Positions 17,769 to 26,948 of a stretch of 50,005 nucleotides of DNA are shown piece by piece. This stretch comes from Acidimicrobiales bacterium. Lineage in GTDB: Bacteria; Actinomycetota; Acidimicrobiia; Acidimicrobiales; Aldehydirespiratoraceae. Position 1 is the stretch's first letter; every line of letters begins with the position of its first letter. The notes beneath the pieces were generated by a model. That model did no database searches. It had not been told where the DNA came from and saw nothing but the letters and a program-made list of their open reading frames with translations. The translations under genes were made by a program, and so were the position numbers. Location: NCBI GenBank assembly GCA_029263195.1, contig JAJCXX010000036.1:1-50005 (forward strand). The letters run 5' to 3'.

Positions 17769-19511
17769 ATGCGCATGCAGCCCCTGCGAAGCATTGTCGT
17801 CGCAGCCCTGCTGATTGCGTCCTGTTCCGACGACGTCGCGGGACCCACCTCGCCGGCCTCGTCCACCGCGACCTCGACTACCGCCGCGAGCCCCGGCGAC
17901 TCTGCTGCCACAACCACTACTGAGGGCCCAGGCGACGAGATCGTCATCTCGGCGGAGATCCGCCAACTCGACCACCCGCTGATGGCCGAGCTTGTGCTCA
18001 GCCTCGCCGACGACGTCGTCCCCGTGGTCCGCCTGGTGGGACCCAATAGCGCGCACGACGTGCCGGCAGCCGTCGGAGCCGACGTACATCACACGATTCT
18101 GCTCGCAGGCATGCGAGCGGAGACGACCTACGCCGTGGAGATCCGTCTACTCGATGCCACGGACAAGCTCGTGGGGGTAATGGACGACTTGGTCGTCACC
18201 ACCGGCCCGCTTCCCGGGGATCTGCCGGTCATGACCGCCAGCGTGAGCGACCCCGACCGGATGGCGCCCGGACTGACTCTGTTCAACCTTCTCGACCTCC
18301 GCGATGACTTCGCCGGTAGGGAGGCAGACCCCGACGCTGTGCCACCACCGGCCGGGTGGATCTTCGTCGTCGACGAAGCCGGCGAAATCGTCTGGTATCA
18401 CAACGAGGACCATCCAATCGGCGACGTCCGCATGCTCGACGACGGCACGATCCTGTTCGAGTTCAACGACACCGCCGCCCGCAGAATCAATCTCCGCGGC
18501 GATGTATTGGAAGAGTGGGCGGGCGCGGTGATCACCGGCCGATTCGCTCTCGACGCGTACGGCCGCCAAGTGGTCGGCGACGACCCCGTGGTCGTCGATG
18601 TCGACGCGATGCACCATGAGCAAGCACCGCTTCCAGACGGAACCCACGTCACGCTGAGCACCGAACTCCGCGTCCTCGACGGGTTCACCGAACCGCAATG
18701 TGGAGAAGATCCCGCCAACTTCGACGGGACCTACCACCTCATCGGCGATGTCGTGGTGATCTTTGATCCTCTGACCGGCAAGGTTCTCGAGGAGTTCAGC
18801 CTCTTCGACTACTTCGACCCCCGCACCGATCCGGCGTCACTCAATCTCTGCGGACTGCCGTTCGATTTCGTCTTCCCCAACTGGCTCTACAGGGGAATCG
18901 ACGATCAGGCGCGGGACTGGACCCACGCGAACGGTGTCGAGGTCGACGAGGCGAGCAACACGCTCATCATCTCGATCCGCCACCTCGATGCCGTGATCGG
19001 GCTGCGCTGGAAGGACGACGACGCCGGACTGGCCGGCGAACTGCTCTGGCACAGCGGCCCGAGCGGAGACCTCGAGCTCGTGAGCGGCGAGTGGCACCTC
19101 CATCAACATGCGCCCGAATTGCAATCCGACGGGACCCTGCTTCTCTACGACAACGGCAACGGTCGGGAGGGGCTGGGTACCGTTGACGCGCCCCTGTACA
19201 GCCGAGCAGTGCGCTTCGACATCGTCCCCGGCTCCCGCACCGTCGAGCAGGTCTGGGAGTATCGCAGCAACAACGATGGCGATCCGATCTATGCCGGGTT
19301 TGTCGGCGATGCCGACGGTCTCGCCAACGGCAATGTGCTCGTCACCGACGGTGGCGTGAACGGGACCAACGGCGATGGCCTCTCCGCCCAGCTCGTTGAG
19401 GTCATTCCCACTATTCCCCAAGGGGGCGACGTGGTCTTCAGATTCGAGATCGAGGGGGGTACGGGCTGGATCGTCTATCGCAGCGAACGGATCCCGTCGA
19501 TCTACGGCTGA
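17769..19511 (+). CDS. Arylsulfotransferase-like lipoprotein
   Basis: The 580-residue protein has a short signal peptide with lipobox IASCSDD and a Ser/Thr linker. Its body has the blades and motifs of the ASST family: WIFVVDEAGEIVWYHNEDH, then DWTHANGVEVDEASNTLIIS, and near the end HLHQHAPELQSDGTLLLYDN, which contains the expected His region of the active site. Bacterial members move sulfate between phenols outside the cytoplasm; many actinobacterial members have unknown acceptors. It is divergent from the aldehyde dehydrogenase gene. ATG 17769 chosen; GTG 17766 and ATG 17775 are equally possible. Confidence 0.75.
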   Translation: MRMQPLRSIVVAALLIASCSDDVAGPTSPASSTATSTTAASPGDSAATTTTEGPGDEIVISAEIRQLDHPLMAELVLSLADDVVPVVRLVGPNSAHDVPAAVGADVHHTILLAGMRAETTYAVEIRLLDATDKLVGVMDDLVVTTGPLPGDLPVMTASVSDPDRMAPGLTLFNLLDLRDDFAGREADPDAVPPPAGWIFVVDEAGEIVWYHNEDHPIGDVRMLDDGTILFEFNDTAARRINLRGDVLEEWAGAVITGRFALDAYGRQVVGDDPVVVDVDAMHHEQAPLPDGTHVTLSTELRVLDGFTEPQCGEDPANFDGTYHLIGDVVVIFDPLTGKVLEEFSLFDYFDPRTDPASLNLCGLPFDFVFPNWLYRGIDDQARDWTHANGVEVDEASNTLIISIRHLDAVIGLRWKDDDAGLAGELLWHSGPSGDLELVSGEWHLHQHAPELQSDGTLLLYDNGNGREGLGTVDAPLYSRAVRFDIVPGSRTVEQVWEYRSNNDGDPIYAGFVGDADGLANGNVLVTDGGVNGTNGDGLSAQLVEVIPTIPQGGDVVFRFEIEGGTGWIVYRSERIPSIYG

Positions 19512-19724
19512 GACGACCCACCCACTGGTCGATCACTCGAGCCAGGTGTCATGTCGGTCTCGTGATCGGTCCATCCTCGCGTCGGCTGGTGGTTCGGCTG
19601 GACTTGTTGAGCCGCTTGGCGTGCGTGAGAGGTTGACGAAGACGAACCCAGCGAACCCAAAGAGTGAAGCGCAACTAGAAGTTCGATCGCTCGCCAAGAC
19701 CCGATTCCACTCTTGACACTGGGC
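19512..19724. other. Convergent intergenic region
   Basis: Lies between two converging genes. No hairpin with a T tract, RNA or small gene was seen. Confidence 0.35.
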
Positions 19725-20525
19725 TCAGTCGAGCGCTGTGGACTTTCGCATTGAAGTCACTACGGCCAGAACGAGCAGCGTAAGCATCACAATGCCGTAG
19801 ATAGAGACTTGGGATCGGCCCCACCAGTCGAAATCGGTATCGGAGTCTGCGAGTGGGTCCCAGCTCACCGATAGTCCGGGACCGGCCGGCTCGCCGATCG
19901 TCCAGGACCAGTGCAGCGTGTTGCCGTCTGCGTCGTGGGCGTCGTGAGCGATGATGCGTCCGGGAAGAACTAGTTCGACATTGAAGGTCATTTCTGCTGC
20001 ACTAGCGATGTCGGGATGGTCGGCGATTCCGGGTTCGAAGGGGTCGCCGTCGAGTGCGAGTAGTCCGCGAAGATGCTCCGTGACGTTGCCGACTGCATCT
20101 GCGCGCAGAGTGACGCTGGTGCCCGAGTCGTTGATCACCGAAAGACCAGAGAGCGCGAGGAACAGGTTTCCGCGTTCTGCGACCAGCGCCACCAGAGAGT
20201 CAAGGTCGGGGACGTCGGTCGCGAATGTGAACGTTGCTCGATCGTCACCGATGTCGAGGCTCAGGTTGTCGAGGATCGTGTCGTCGTCATCGAGGGCGAG
20301 TTGATCCACAAAGAACTGCCGTTCATCGAACTCTTCTGCGGGGTTGTTCGCGCGGCTAGCCAATTCGTCGTAACTACTGCCGAAGGCCTCAAGGGTCGGG
20401 TCTCCTGGAGTCACTTCGACCGACATCATGACGCTGGCAGAACCGTCGGCTCGAATCGTGATCCGCTCAGTCGCCTCACAGGCCGTGCCAAGCACAACCA
20501 CAATCGCCAGCACAGCTTGAACCAT
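19725..20525 (-). CDS. LppM-like lipoprotein with C-terminal membrane helix
   Basis: The 266-residue product starts with a signal peptide and lipobox LGTACEA, continues with ERITIRADGSASVMMSVEV, a pattern typical of LppM-domain proteins, and ends with a transmembrane helix (about 240-260) and a short basic tail. Mycobacterial LppM is a surface lipoprotein linked to phosphatidylinositol mannoside handling; function here is unknown. Start ATG 20525 is set by AAGGAGA about 9 nt upstream; a longer frame would cover that site. Confidence 0.65.
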   Translation of the reverse strand: MVQAVLAIVVVLGTACEATERITIRADGSASVMMSVEVTPGDPTLEAFGSSYDELASRANNPAEEFDERQFFVDQLALDDDDTILDNLSLDIGDDRATFTFATDVPDLDSLVALVAERGNLFLALSGLSVINDSGTSVTLRADAVGNVTEHLRGLLALDGDPFEPGIADHPDIASAAEMTFNVELVLPGRIIAHDAHDADGNTLHWSWTIGEPAGPGLSVSWDPLADSDTDFDWWGRSQVSIYGIVMLTLLVLAVVTSMRKSTALD

Positions 20526-20599
20526 TCGCACAGGTCTCCTTCGCCTCCGCCAGTCAAACACACGCCGCCGAGGTCGCGTCCGTTCAACGCGCAGCCGTT

Positions 20600-20735
20600 G
20601 GCGATCGGGGTGCCCAGAGGTAGAGGAGTGGCCACGAACTCGTCGTTGTATTGCTTCAGGAACGTCACCACTTCACCCCTGCTGACGTTGTCGCCGGGAG
20701 CGAATGTCGTCGAGTTCTTTCCGCTTGTGTGGTGA
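20600..20735 (-). pseudogene. Fragment of an SLH domain
   Basis: The minus strand reads STTFAPGDNVSRGEVVTFLK followed by QYNDEF, which is the second half of an S-layer-homology repeat like those in the SLH-esterase gene. There is no start, signal peptide or complete repeat. It sits in a 337-bp gap (20,526-20,862) that otherwise holds only the upstream region of the ferritin-like gene, so it looks like the leftover end of a deleted surface-protein gene. Confidence 0.5.
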
Positions 20736-20862
20736 CGGTCGTGCCACCCGACGCCCAACGTCTCGACCTGTCACCAGTGTCACACCGGCGGTGAGTAACG
20801 GTGCGACGCCCGGTCAACCTATGGTGTGTGCCAAATACCTTCCGTCGAGCTGAGGACCCGCA

Positions 20863-22038
20863 ATGGCTGAGACCGATATCCGCGCCAAGATGCGATCGAA
20901 CGAGGAGATCGTGGGTCGAGTCGACCTTGATGACCCCGAAGCCATTCTTTCGGTTACCACGCTCGACGAGACCGATGTGGTCCACATCGTCAAGGACAAC
21001 GCCGACACCATCTTCACTTGGAACTACGACAAGGGTGAGCGAACGGCTCTCGACAAGCTCTACGAGAAGGCCAAGACCTCCCAGTGGAACGGTCAGACCG
21101 ATCTGCCGTGGGAACTCGACGTCGATGTCGAGAAGTCGGTCCGTGGGCAAAACGCCGCCATTAACCCTGGTGCAACCGATCTGCTACCGCCGTTCGACGT
21201 GTCCCACACCGCTCTGGCCAACTGGGGCGACAAGGAGTATCTCGAGCTCGGCATCGAGATGCAGAACCATCTGCTGAGCCAGTTCATGCACGGCGAACAG
21301 GGCGCCTTGGTCTGCACCGCGAAGATCGTCGAGACGGTGCCGTGGATCGACGCCAAGTACTACGCCGCGACCCAGGTCGTGGATGAGGCCCGCCATGTCG
21401 AGGTCTTCGCCAAGTATCTCGACGAGAAGCTCACCGGTCACTATCCGATCAACGCCCATCTCCGGATGCTGCTCGACGACATCATCGACGACAGCCGCTG
21501 GGACATGACCTATCTCGGCATGCAGATCATGGTCGAAGGGCTGGCATTGGCCGCCTTCGGATTGATGTACCAGACGACTCCCGAGCCGCTGCTCAAGAAG
21601 CTGCTGCGCTACGTGATGAGCGACGAGGCCCGCCACGTCGCCTTCGGGGTCCTGACCCTCCAGGAGTACTACCAGGAACTGTCGACGTCAGAGATTCGCG
21701 AACGTCAGGAGTTCGCGTTCGAGGCCGCCGTGAGAATGAGAGATCGTTTCCTGCAGCAAGAGGTCTGGCAGCGGATGGATGTCGATATGCGTCCTCTCAT
21801 TCCGATCATTCGTCAGGATCCGGGCCGGATCTTGTTCCAGCAGTTGCTCTTCTCGAAGATCGTGCCCAACTGCAAGAAGCTCGGTCTTCTCGACGCCGGA
21901 GTACCCGAGGGGCAGAAGGGTTGGCTCCGGGAGCGTTTCGAAGAGATGGATGTCATCCAGTTCGAGGACCTCGTCGACACCGGCGAGGAATACGAGTCGC
22001 TCGACGCCGTCGCTCAGGATCGTTCGGCCGAGGACTGA
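20863..22038 (+). CDS. Ferritin-like diiron protein (AurF/R2-like oxygenase family)
   Basis: The 391-residue helical protein has a four-helix diiron set: Glu145 (MHGEQGAL), Glu175 and His178 (VDEARHVEVF), Glu225 (MVEGLALAAF), Glu255 and His258 (SDEARHVAFG). The doubled DEARH motif is typical of ferritin-like oxygenases related to ribonucleotide reductase R2 and AurF. It would activate O2 at a diiron centre to oxidise an organic substrate; substrate unknown. It is a single-gene unit with no redox partner beside it. Confidence 0.75.
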   Translation: MAETDIRAKMRSNEEIVGRVDLDDPEAILSVTTLDETDVVHIVKDNADTIFTWNYDKGERTALDKLYEKAKTSQWNGQTDLPWELDVDVEKSVRGQNAAINPGATDLLPPFDVSHTALANWGDKEYLELGIEMQNHLLSQFMHGEQGALVCTAKIVETVPWIDAKYYAATQVVDEARHVEVFAKYLDEKLTGHYPINAHLRMLLDDIIDDSRWDMTYLGMQIMVEGLALAAFGLMYQTTPEPLLKKLLRYVMSDEARHVAFGVLTLQEYYQELSTSEIRERQEFAFEAAVRMRDRFLQQEVWQRMDVDMRPLIPIIRQDPGRILFQQLLFSKIVPNCKKLGLLDAGVPEGQKGWLRERFEEMDVIQFEDLVDTGEEYESLDAVAQDRSAED

Positions 22039-22070
22039 ACCAGACGATCGCCCTGGGCTGTCCCCTGAGT

Positions 22071-22811
22071 TCAGGTTGCGGTACGCAACAGCAACGAGAA
22101 CGCCGACACGATCAGCAACGTGATGATTAGTCGTTCGAAAACGTGGCCGGCCAGCTTTCCGCGTAGCCGGGTGCCGATCGGGATCATCGACAGGGCTGCG
22201 ATGAAAGCGGCGAGCGAGGCGACGATCCGGTCCTGGTCGAACTCACCGGCCAGCGCTAGCACGACAAACTGTGATGCTCCGCCCACAAAGAACAACAGGG
22301 TCACGGAGAAGACGTAGGAGTCTTTCGCCAGTCGGTAGCCGTGCAGCCACATGGCCACGATCGGGCCCGAGACACCGGTAGCGCCCTGCATGACGCCGGC
22401 GACCACTCCCACCGGGGCCGACCACCGCCGCGACGTGGCCGGGGCGATGGTTCGATTCGGCTCTCGGAAATACTGGATCACGAACACCACGATCGTCGCG
22501 GCGAGCGCCAACATCAAAGGGTCCTCGGGGACGTGCACCAGAAGCAACGTGCCGGCCACGGCCCCGATGGTCATGGTGATCGCCAGAACCGGAAGGTCGC
22601 GTGTGTCGTGTCGGGCGGCCCGGGAATCGACATTGAGAAGCAGGTTCACCACCGCGTTGGGAAAGGCGACGATCGTCACCGCGTCCTGCACCCCGATGAA
22701 CATCGAAAGGAATGGCACCGCCAGCAGCGGGTAGCCCATACCGGTGACGCTCTTGACGAACGATCCCGCCAGCGAGGCGACGACAATCAGGATCAGGTCG
22801 CCGGTGGACAC
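22071..22811 (-). CDS. TSUP (TauE/SafE) family permease
   Basis: The 246-residue protein is nearly all membrane helices (about 8), with the family-typical opening SLAGSFVKSVTGMGYPLLAVP and the internal repeat GVVAGVMQGATGVSGPIVAM. TSUP proteins export or import sulfite, sulfoacetate, taurine-derived or other small organic anions. It starts with GTG. It is divergent from the DUF4097 gene. Substrate not predictable. Confidence 0.85.
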   Translation of the reverse strand: MSTGDLILIVVASLAGSFVKSVTGMGYPLLAVPFLSMFIGVQDAVTIVAFPNAVVNLLLNVDSRAARHDTRDLPVLAITMTIGAVAGTLLLVHVPEDPLMLALAATIVVFVIQYFREPNRTIAPATSRRWSAPVGVVAGVMQGATGVSGPIVAMWLHGYRLAKDSYVFSVTLLFFVGGASQFVVLALAGEFDQDRIVASLAAFIAALSMIPIGTRLRGKLAGHVFERLIITLLIVSAFSLLLRTAT

Positions 22812-22929
22812 CGGGCGATCCTACGGGCCCGACGAAGCGTTCGGATCGGTCGAAGCAGGTGGCGGGCGAGGCGAGACGTTCGACACAACAGTTGCCGGGA
22901 GCCGATCACCGACCGTACCGTCGCGGTTC

Positions 22930-23610
22930 GTGAGCAACGCCAACGATGATGTCCAGCCGCTGATGGTCAGAGTCTCCTCGACGAGCAATCGGGTGAGAAT
23001 CGTCGCCGAGCAACGCACCGACGTGCTGGTGGAAGGCCGGGCCCGCATCAACCGTGAGGGCAACCAGACGACGATTGATTCGGTCCGTAGCTCCCTCGTC
23101 GTTCGAGTTCCGGAATGGGTCGAGCTGGTGGTTGGCAGCACGTCGGCTCGAATAGCGGTCGAAGGCCACGTCGGTTCAGTGGCTCTCGTGACCGTCTCGG
23201 GACGCATCGAGGTGGACGAAGCAACATCGGTCGATGCTCGTTCTACGAGCGCCCGGGTGACTGTCGGGAGGGTGGACGGACCCTGCCGAATCCGAACGAC
23301 CAGCGGCCGAGCCGAGGTGGGATCGTGCCGCGACGCCGACGTGGCCACGATCAACGGACGGATCACCCTCAAGAATGTCGGCGGATCGGTTCGGGCCCAC
23401 TGCGTGAGCGGCCGAATCCACATCGAACTCGAATCGGCCCACGATGTCGAAGCCGAAACCGTGTCGGGACGAATCGACGTCTCGCTACCGGAAGGCGTCG
23501 TGGCCTATCGACCCGCCGACCCGAAGCAGGACGAAGAGCGTCCCGTTGGCTGCGACTGCACCGTCAACGCGAGGTCGGTCAGCGGCCGGGTCGAGGTCTC
23601 CCAACGATGA
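22930..23610 (+). CDS. DUF4097-like beta-helix protein
   Basis: The product (226 residues from GTG 22930) consists of repeated strands with recurring VSGRIEV, TSGRAEV, INGRITL and VSGRIHI units, the pattern of DUF4097 right-handed beta-helix/adhesin-like domains. No signal peptide is evident, so it may be cytoplasmic. The start is uncertain: the frame is open further upstream into the promoter of the divergent permease, and ATG 22963 is also possible. Its stop overlaps the start of the cyclase gene by four bases, so the two are coupled. Confidence 0.6.
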   Translation: MSNANDDVQPLMVRVSSTSNRVRIVAEQRTDVLVEGRARINREGNQTTIDSVRSSLVVRVPEWVELVVGSTSARIAVEGHVGSVALVTVSGRIEVDEATSVDARSTSARVTVGRVDGPCRIRTTSGRAEVGSCRDADVATINGRITLKNVGGSVRAHCVSGRIHIELESAHDVEAETVSGRIDVSLPEGVVAYRPADPKQDEERPVGCDCTVNARSVSGRVEVSQR

Positions 23611-24140
23611 CATCGACGACGGAACCCATCGACCTGCGGGTCGGCTCGGTGTTGTTCACCGATCTCGTGGGCTTCACCGAGTTCAACGACGCCGCCGGAG
23701 ACGTAGAGGCCCTGGAGGTTCTCGAACATCAGGCCAACATGGTGGAGGCAGTGCTCGACAACTGCGATGCGGGCCGCGTGGTCAAGGAGCTTGGCGACGG
23801 ATTGATGATCTGGTTCGGGTCGGCCATCGATGGGCTCGAGTCGGCCGTCGCCATCTTGAACGCCGTCGAGTCATCGCGGGCTGTTGGTGACTTTCCGCTG
23901 GCGATGCGAATGGGAATACACCACGGTGAAGCCATAGCGAGAGGCGACGACCTGGTGGGCCAGACCATCAACATCGCGTCCCGGGTATCGGATCTGGCCG
24001 GCCCCGGCGAACTGCTCGTATCGGAGACCGTGGTGTCGGCGTGTGTAGAACTGGATCCGGATCTGAGCCTTCGACCGATCGGACCGGCTGTGGTCAAGGG
24101 AGTCCAGGAACCGGTCTGGCTGTACTTGCTCACCGCCTGA
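23607..24140 (+). CDS. Class III adenylate/guanylate cyclase, single catalytic domain
   Basis: The 177-residue protein is a bare cyclase homology domain. Metal-binding Asp19 (LFTDLVGFT) and Asp64 (ELGDGLMIW), Lys60, and the transition-state pair Asn122 and Arg126 (INIASRV) are present, so it should be active and form homodimers with two sites. The Lys suggests ATP as substrate. There is no membrane or sensor part; translational coupling to the DUF4097 protein makes that protein a candidate regulator or partner. Confidence 0.85.
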   Translation: MTSTTEPIDLRVGSVLFTDLVGFTEFNDAAGDVEALEVLEHQANMVEAVLDNCDAGRVVKELGDGLMIWFGSAIDGLESAVAILNAVESSRAVGDFPLAMRMGIHHGEAIARGDDLVGQTINIASRVSDLAGPGELLVSETVVSACVELDPDLSLRPIGPAVVKGVQEPVWLYLLTA

Positions 24141-24155
24141 ATCGGAGATCGGCTC

Positions 24156-24554
24156 TCAGCTCTCGCCGCTGTTCCAGTCGAGGTCGGTCTGATGCATCGA
24201 CCAGGTTTCCGCGATCTGGTCGCCGACGATCCGATACTCGCTCAGCCAGGTGATGGACATGGTGGAGCCGACGTCGAGGTAGACGCCATGGAGCGTGAGC
24301 CGGGCCCAAACTCGCCCATCGATCTCGCTGAGCTGGTCGAACTCGACCCGGGTACCTCGGATCGGGGCGACCACCGAACAAACGCGGGCGGCGTACTCGG
24401 TGGGGGTGCTGGATAACGTGCCGTCGCGATTGTGGCGGACGTAGGGATCGGTGAGAAGGCCGGCCAACGACTCGAAGTCGCGTTCGATCCAGAGGTGCTG
24501 CCACAGTCGGCGGACGAGGTCCTCTCCCGGCGTTGCTGCAATGTCCGGTGTCAT
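24156..24554 (-). CDS. SnoaL-like/NTF2-fold protein
   Basis: The 132-residue product fits the cone-like SnoaL/NTF2 fold: an N-terminal helix pair (LVRRLWQHLWIERDFESLAG), DPYVRHNRDG, and a late sheet ending ITWLSEYRIVGDQIAETWSM. Members are small isomerases, hydrolases or ligand binders. GGGAG precedes the ATG. It lies 31 bp upstream of the end of the MFS gene and reads in the same direction. Activity cannot be assigned. Confidence 0.75.
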   Translation of the reverse strand: MTPDIAATPGEDLVRRLWQHLWIERDFESLAGLLTDPYVRHNRDGTLSSTPTEYAARVCSVVAPIRGTRVEFDQLSEIDGRVWARLTLHGVYLDVGSTMSITWLSEYRIVGDQIAETWSMHQTDLDWNSGES

Positions 24555-24585
24555 GGGTGCTCCCGGAGGGTCGGTGTCAAGTACA

Positions 24586-25827
24586 TCAGATCAAAGAGAG
24601 GCTCGGTCGTTCGATACGTCGTCGCCACAATTCTCCTGCGGTCATCACGGCCAGCACGGCGACAGCCATTGCGGTCATGGTGTGGCGCAGGCCGAACGCA
24701 TCGGCCGCCATTCCGAGAGGGAGCGCAGCCAGCCCGAAGCCGGTAAAACTCAACATGATGAGGCTCTGCACCCGACCGTGATACTCGACACTGGCGATCG
24801 ACAGAATCAAAGAGTTGTTGAGAGCCTGAAACGCAGCGGTGGATGCCCCGACCCCAACGATCACGAGGACCGCCGTGGTGAAGCTCGGGGCGAACGAGAA
24901 GATCAGAAGGAAGACCCCGAACGAGAATCCGGCTCGGGTCTGCAGCGGCGAAAGGCGATGCCGGCCGGCGCTCGCCAGAGTGATCGATGAAGCCACCGCC
25001 CCGACCGCGGCAACCGCCGTCAGCAAGCCGAGTGACGAGGCGTCGCGTCCGAAATTGTCGGCCACCAGGACCGGTAGGAACGTCACGTAGGGGAAGCCGA
25101 GCATCACAACCATGAACGACAGTGACAACAGGCGCAGCAACTCGGGGCGCTGGCGAACATATTGAAGGCCGTCGCGCAGATCGTCGGTCGGCGAGCTCGT
25201 CGATGACCGATTCGGTGCGCCCGCGGGTAGGCCGAACGTGAGTAGCAGGGCCACCAGCGAAAGTCCGCAGCCAATGAAGTACACGCCGGCGATCCCAATC
25301 GTCTCGATGCCGATGAGGGTGCCGGCCAGCGCTGGGCCGATCACGCGGGTCATCTGGAGACTGGTCTGGCCGAGAAAGATTGCGTTCGTGAGATGGTTGG
25401 TGTCGACCAGATCGGCGGTCATTGCCAGCCTCGCCGGGCCGAGAATGGAGATGGCAGAGCCCTGCACGACAGAGGCTGCCACCAGCATCCAGTAGGCGAT
25501 CACATCGGCCGACACCGCCGTCGCTATGGCGAGGGCCGACGCTGCCTGGAGCACCTGGGCCACCACGATGATGGTGCGCTTGGGAAAGCGGTCGGCCAGC
25601 ACACCACCGGTCGGGATGGCAATCAGGCTGGCCACGCCGAAACCGACGAGAACCCCGCCCAGGGCGGTGCTGGTGCCCGTGAGTTCCCACGCCAGCCAGG
25701 CCCGGGCGATCTGCTGTGTCTGCATCGACAGAAACGCGAACACGCCACCCCACCAGAGGAGGCGGTATTCCGGAAACGAGAGCGATGACAACCTTCCTGG
25801 ACTGGTCGTCGTGTCGTCCGAATTCAT
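24586..25827 (-). CDS. MFS transporter (multidrug-efflux-like)
   Basis: The 413-residue protein has about 12 membrane segments and the MFS loop motif GVLADRFPKRTIIVV between helices 2 and 3. The overall pattern (RLLWWGGVFAFLSMQTQQIA at the N-terminus) fits the enterobactin exporter/MefA-type drug efflux group. It presumably exports small molecules with the proton gradient. It is followed directly by the SnoaL-like gene on the same strand. Confidence 0.85.
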   Translation of the reverse strand: MNSDDTTTSPGRLSSLSFPEYRLLWWGGVFAFLSMQTQQIARAWLAWELTGTSTALGGVLVGFGVASLIAIPTGGVLADRFPKRTIIVVAQVLQAASALAIATAVSADVIAYWMLVAASVVQGSAISILGPARLAMTADLVDTNHLTNAIFLGQTSLQMTRVIGPALAGTLIGIETIGIAGVYFIGCGLSLVALLLTFGLPAGAPNRSSTSSPTDDLRDGLQYVRQRPELLRLLSLSFMVVMLGFPYVTFLPVLVADNFGRDASSLGLLTAVAAVGAVASSITLASAGRHRLSPLQTRAGFSFGVFLLIFSFAPSFTTAVLVIVGVGASTAAFQALNNSLILSIASVEYHGRVQSLIMLSFTGFGLAALPLGMAADAFGLRHTMTAMAVAVLAVMTAGELWRRRIERPSLSLI

Positions 25828-25989
25828 AGAGCGCCGACCCTACCGTCGGGGGCCGATGGCTCCGGGGACGTCGTTCTCGCCGCGATGTTGCACCTACCCT
25901 GACGAAACACGCGATGATCCTCCTCCGGCACAACTCTGCGCCGGTGATCCGGGCGTGTTCGAACCGAACGCGCCTCAGGAGGCATGAAG

Positions 25990-26937
25990 ATGACGGCATC
26001 TCGTCCGACGGTTGTTGCTATCGGTGGAAACTCGCTACTCGACCCCGACAGCGAACCAACGGTAGCGAACCAGTTTGCGGTGACCTCGGACGCCATGGAG
26101 CCGATCGCCGATCTGATCGAACGAGGAGAGCGACTGGTGCTCACCCACGGCAACGGACCTCAGATCGGGTTCCTGCAGCTGCGGTCTGAGCTCGCAAAGG
26201 ACTCGGTGCACGAGGTCCCGCTCGATTCGCTGGTCGCCGACACCCAGGGTGCTATGGGCTACATGATCGAGCGGGCCCTACGGACGGTGTTGCGCGTGCG
26301 CGGCCTCGAAAGGCCAGTGGTCACCATTGTCACCGAGGTCGAGGTCGACTCCTCCGATCCGGCCTTCTCCGCCCCCGACAAGCCCATCGGCAGTTTCTAC
26401 GAAAAGGATGAAGCCGAGGCGTTGGCGGCCGCTCACGGTTGGGCGCTGATGCACGACCCGCACCGGGGCTACCGGCGCGTGGTGCCGTCACCGCCTCCGT
26501 TGAAGATCATGCAATTGCCCACGATCCAGAAGCTGATCGACATGGGTGTGATCGTCATCTGCTGCGGAGGTGGCGGAATCCCGGTGAGACGCGGCGAAGA
26601 CGGAAGTCTTCACGGCGCCGAAGCGGTGATCGACAAGGATCGTGTGAGCGCGATGCTGGCCAATCGGATTGATGCCGAACGTCTCGTGATCACGACGGGT
26701 GTCGAGCACGTCTTCGAGAATTTCTACTCCGACAATCCGATCCCCAGGCCCGAATTGTCGCTCCACGAGGCACGCGAAATGTTGACAGCCGGTCAGTTCG
26801 CCGCCGGCAGCATGGCACCCAAGATCGAGGCCGCGATCAACTACCTCGAGGTCGTCGACGGTGAAGCCATAATCTGCCTGCCGGGTGATCTCATGGCGGC
26901 TCTAGACTTTCGCACCGGAACCCGAATTCACCGCTGA
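25990..26937 (+). CDS. arcC: Carbamate kinase
   Basis: The 315-residue enzyme shows the family marks: VVAIGGNSLL at the start, THGNGPQIGFLQLR, GSFYEKDEAEAL, RRVVPSPPPL, CCGGGGIPV, EAVIDKDRVSAMLA and AAGSMAPKIEAA. It transfers phosphate from carbamoyl phosphate to ADP, giving ATP, CO2 and ammonia. First gene of a four-gene operon; ATG 25990 has AGGAGG at a 7-nt distance, while ATG 25984 is too close to it. In E. coli the equivalent gene is yqeA near ygeW/ygeY. Confidence 0.93.
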   Translation: MTASRPTVVAIGGNSLLDPDSEPTVANQFAVTSDAMEPIADLIERGERLVLTHGNGPQIGFLQLRSELAKDSVHEVPLDSLVADTQGAMGYMIERALRTVLRVRGLERPVVTIVTEVEVDSSDPAFSAPDKPIGSFYEKDEAEALAAAHGWALMHDPHRGYRRVVPSPPPLKIMQLPTIQKLIDMGVIVICCGGGGIPVRRGEDGSLHGAEAVIDKDRVSAMLANRIDAERLVITTGVEHVFENFYSDNPIPRPELSLHEAREMLTAGQFAAGSMAPKIEAAINYLEVVDGEAIICLPGDLMAALDFRTGTRIHR

Positions 26938-26948
26938 ATGGAGAGCTG

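Noticed and set aside
25828..25989. Possible riboswitch in front of the carbamate kinase operon
   Set aside because: There is a short CCGGC/GCCGG hairpin, but no match to guanidine, glycine, purine or other riboswitch cores that I can recall.
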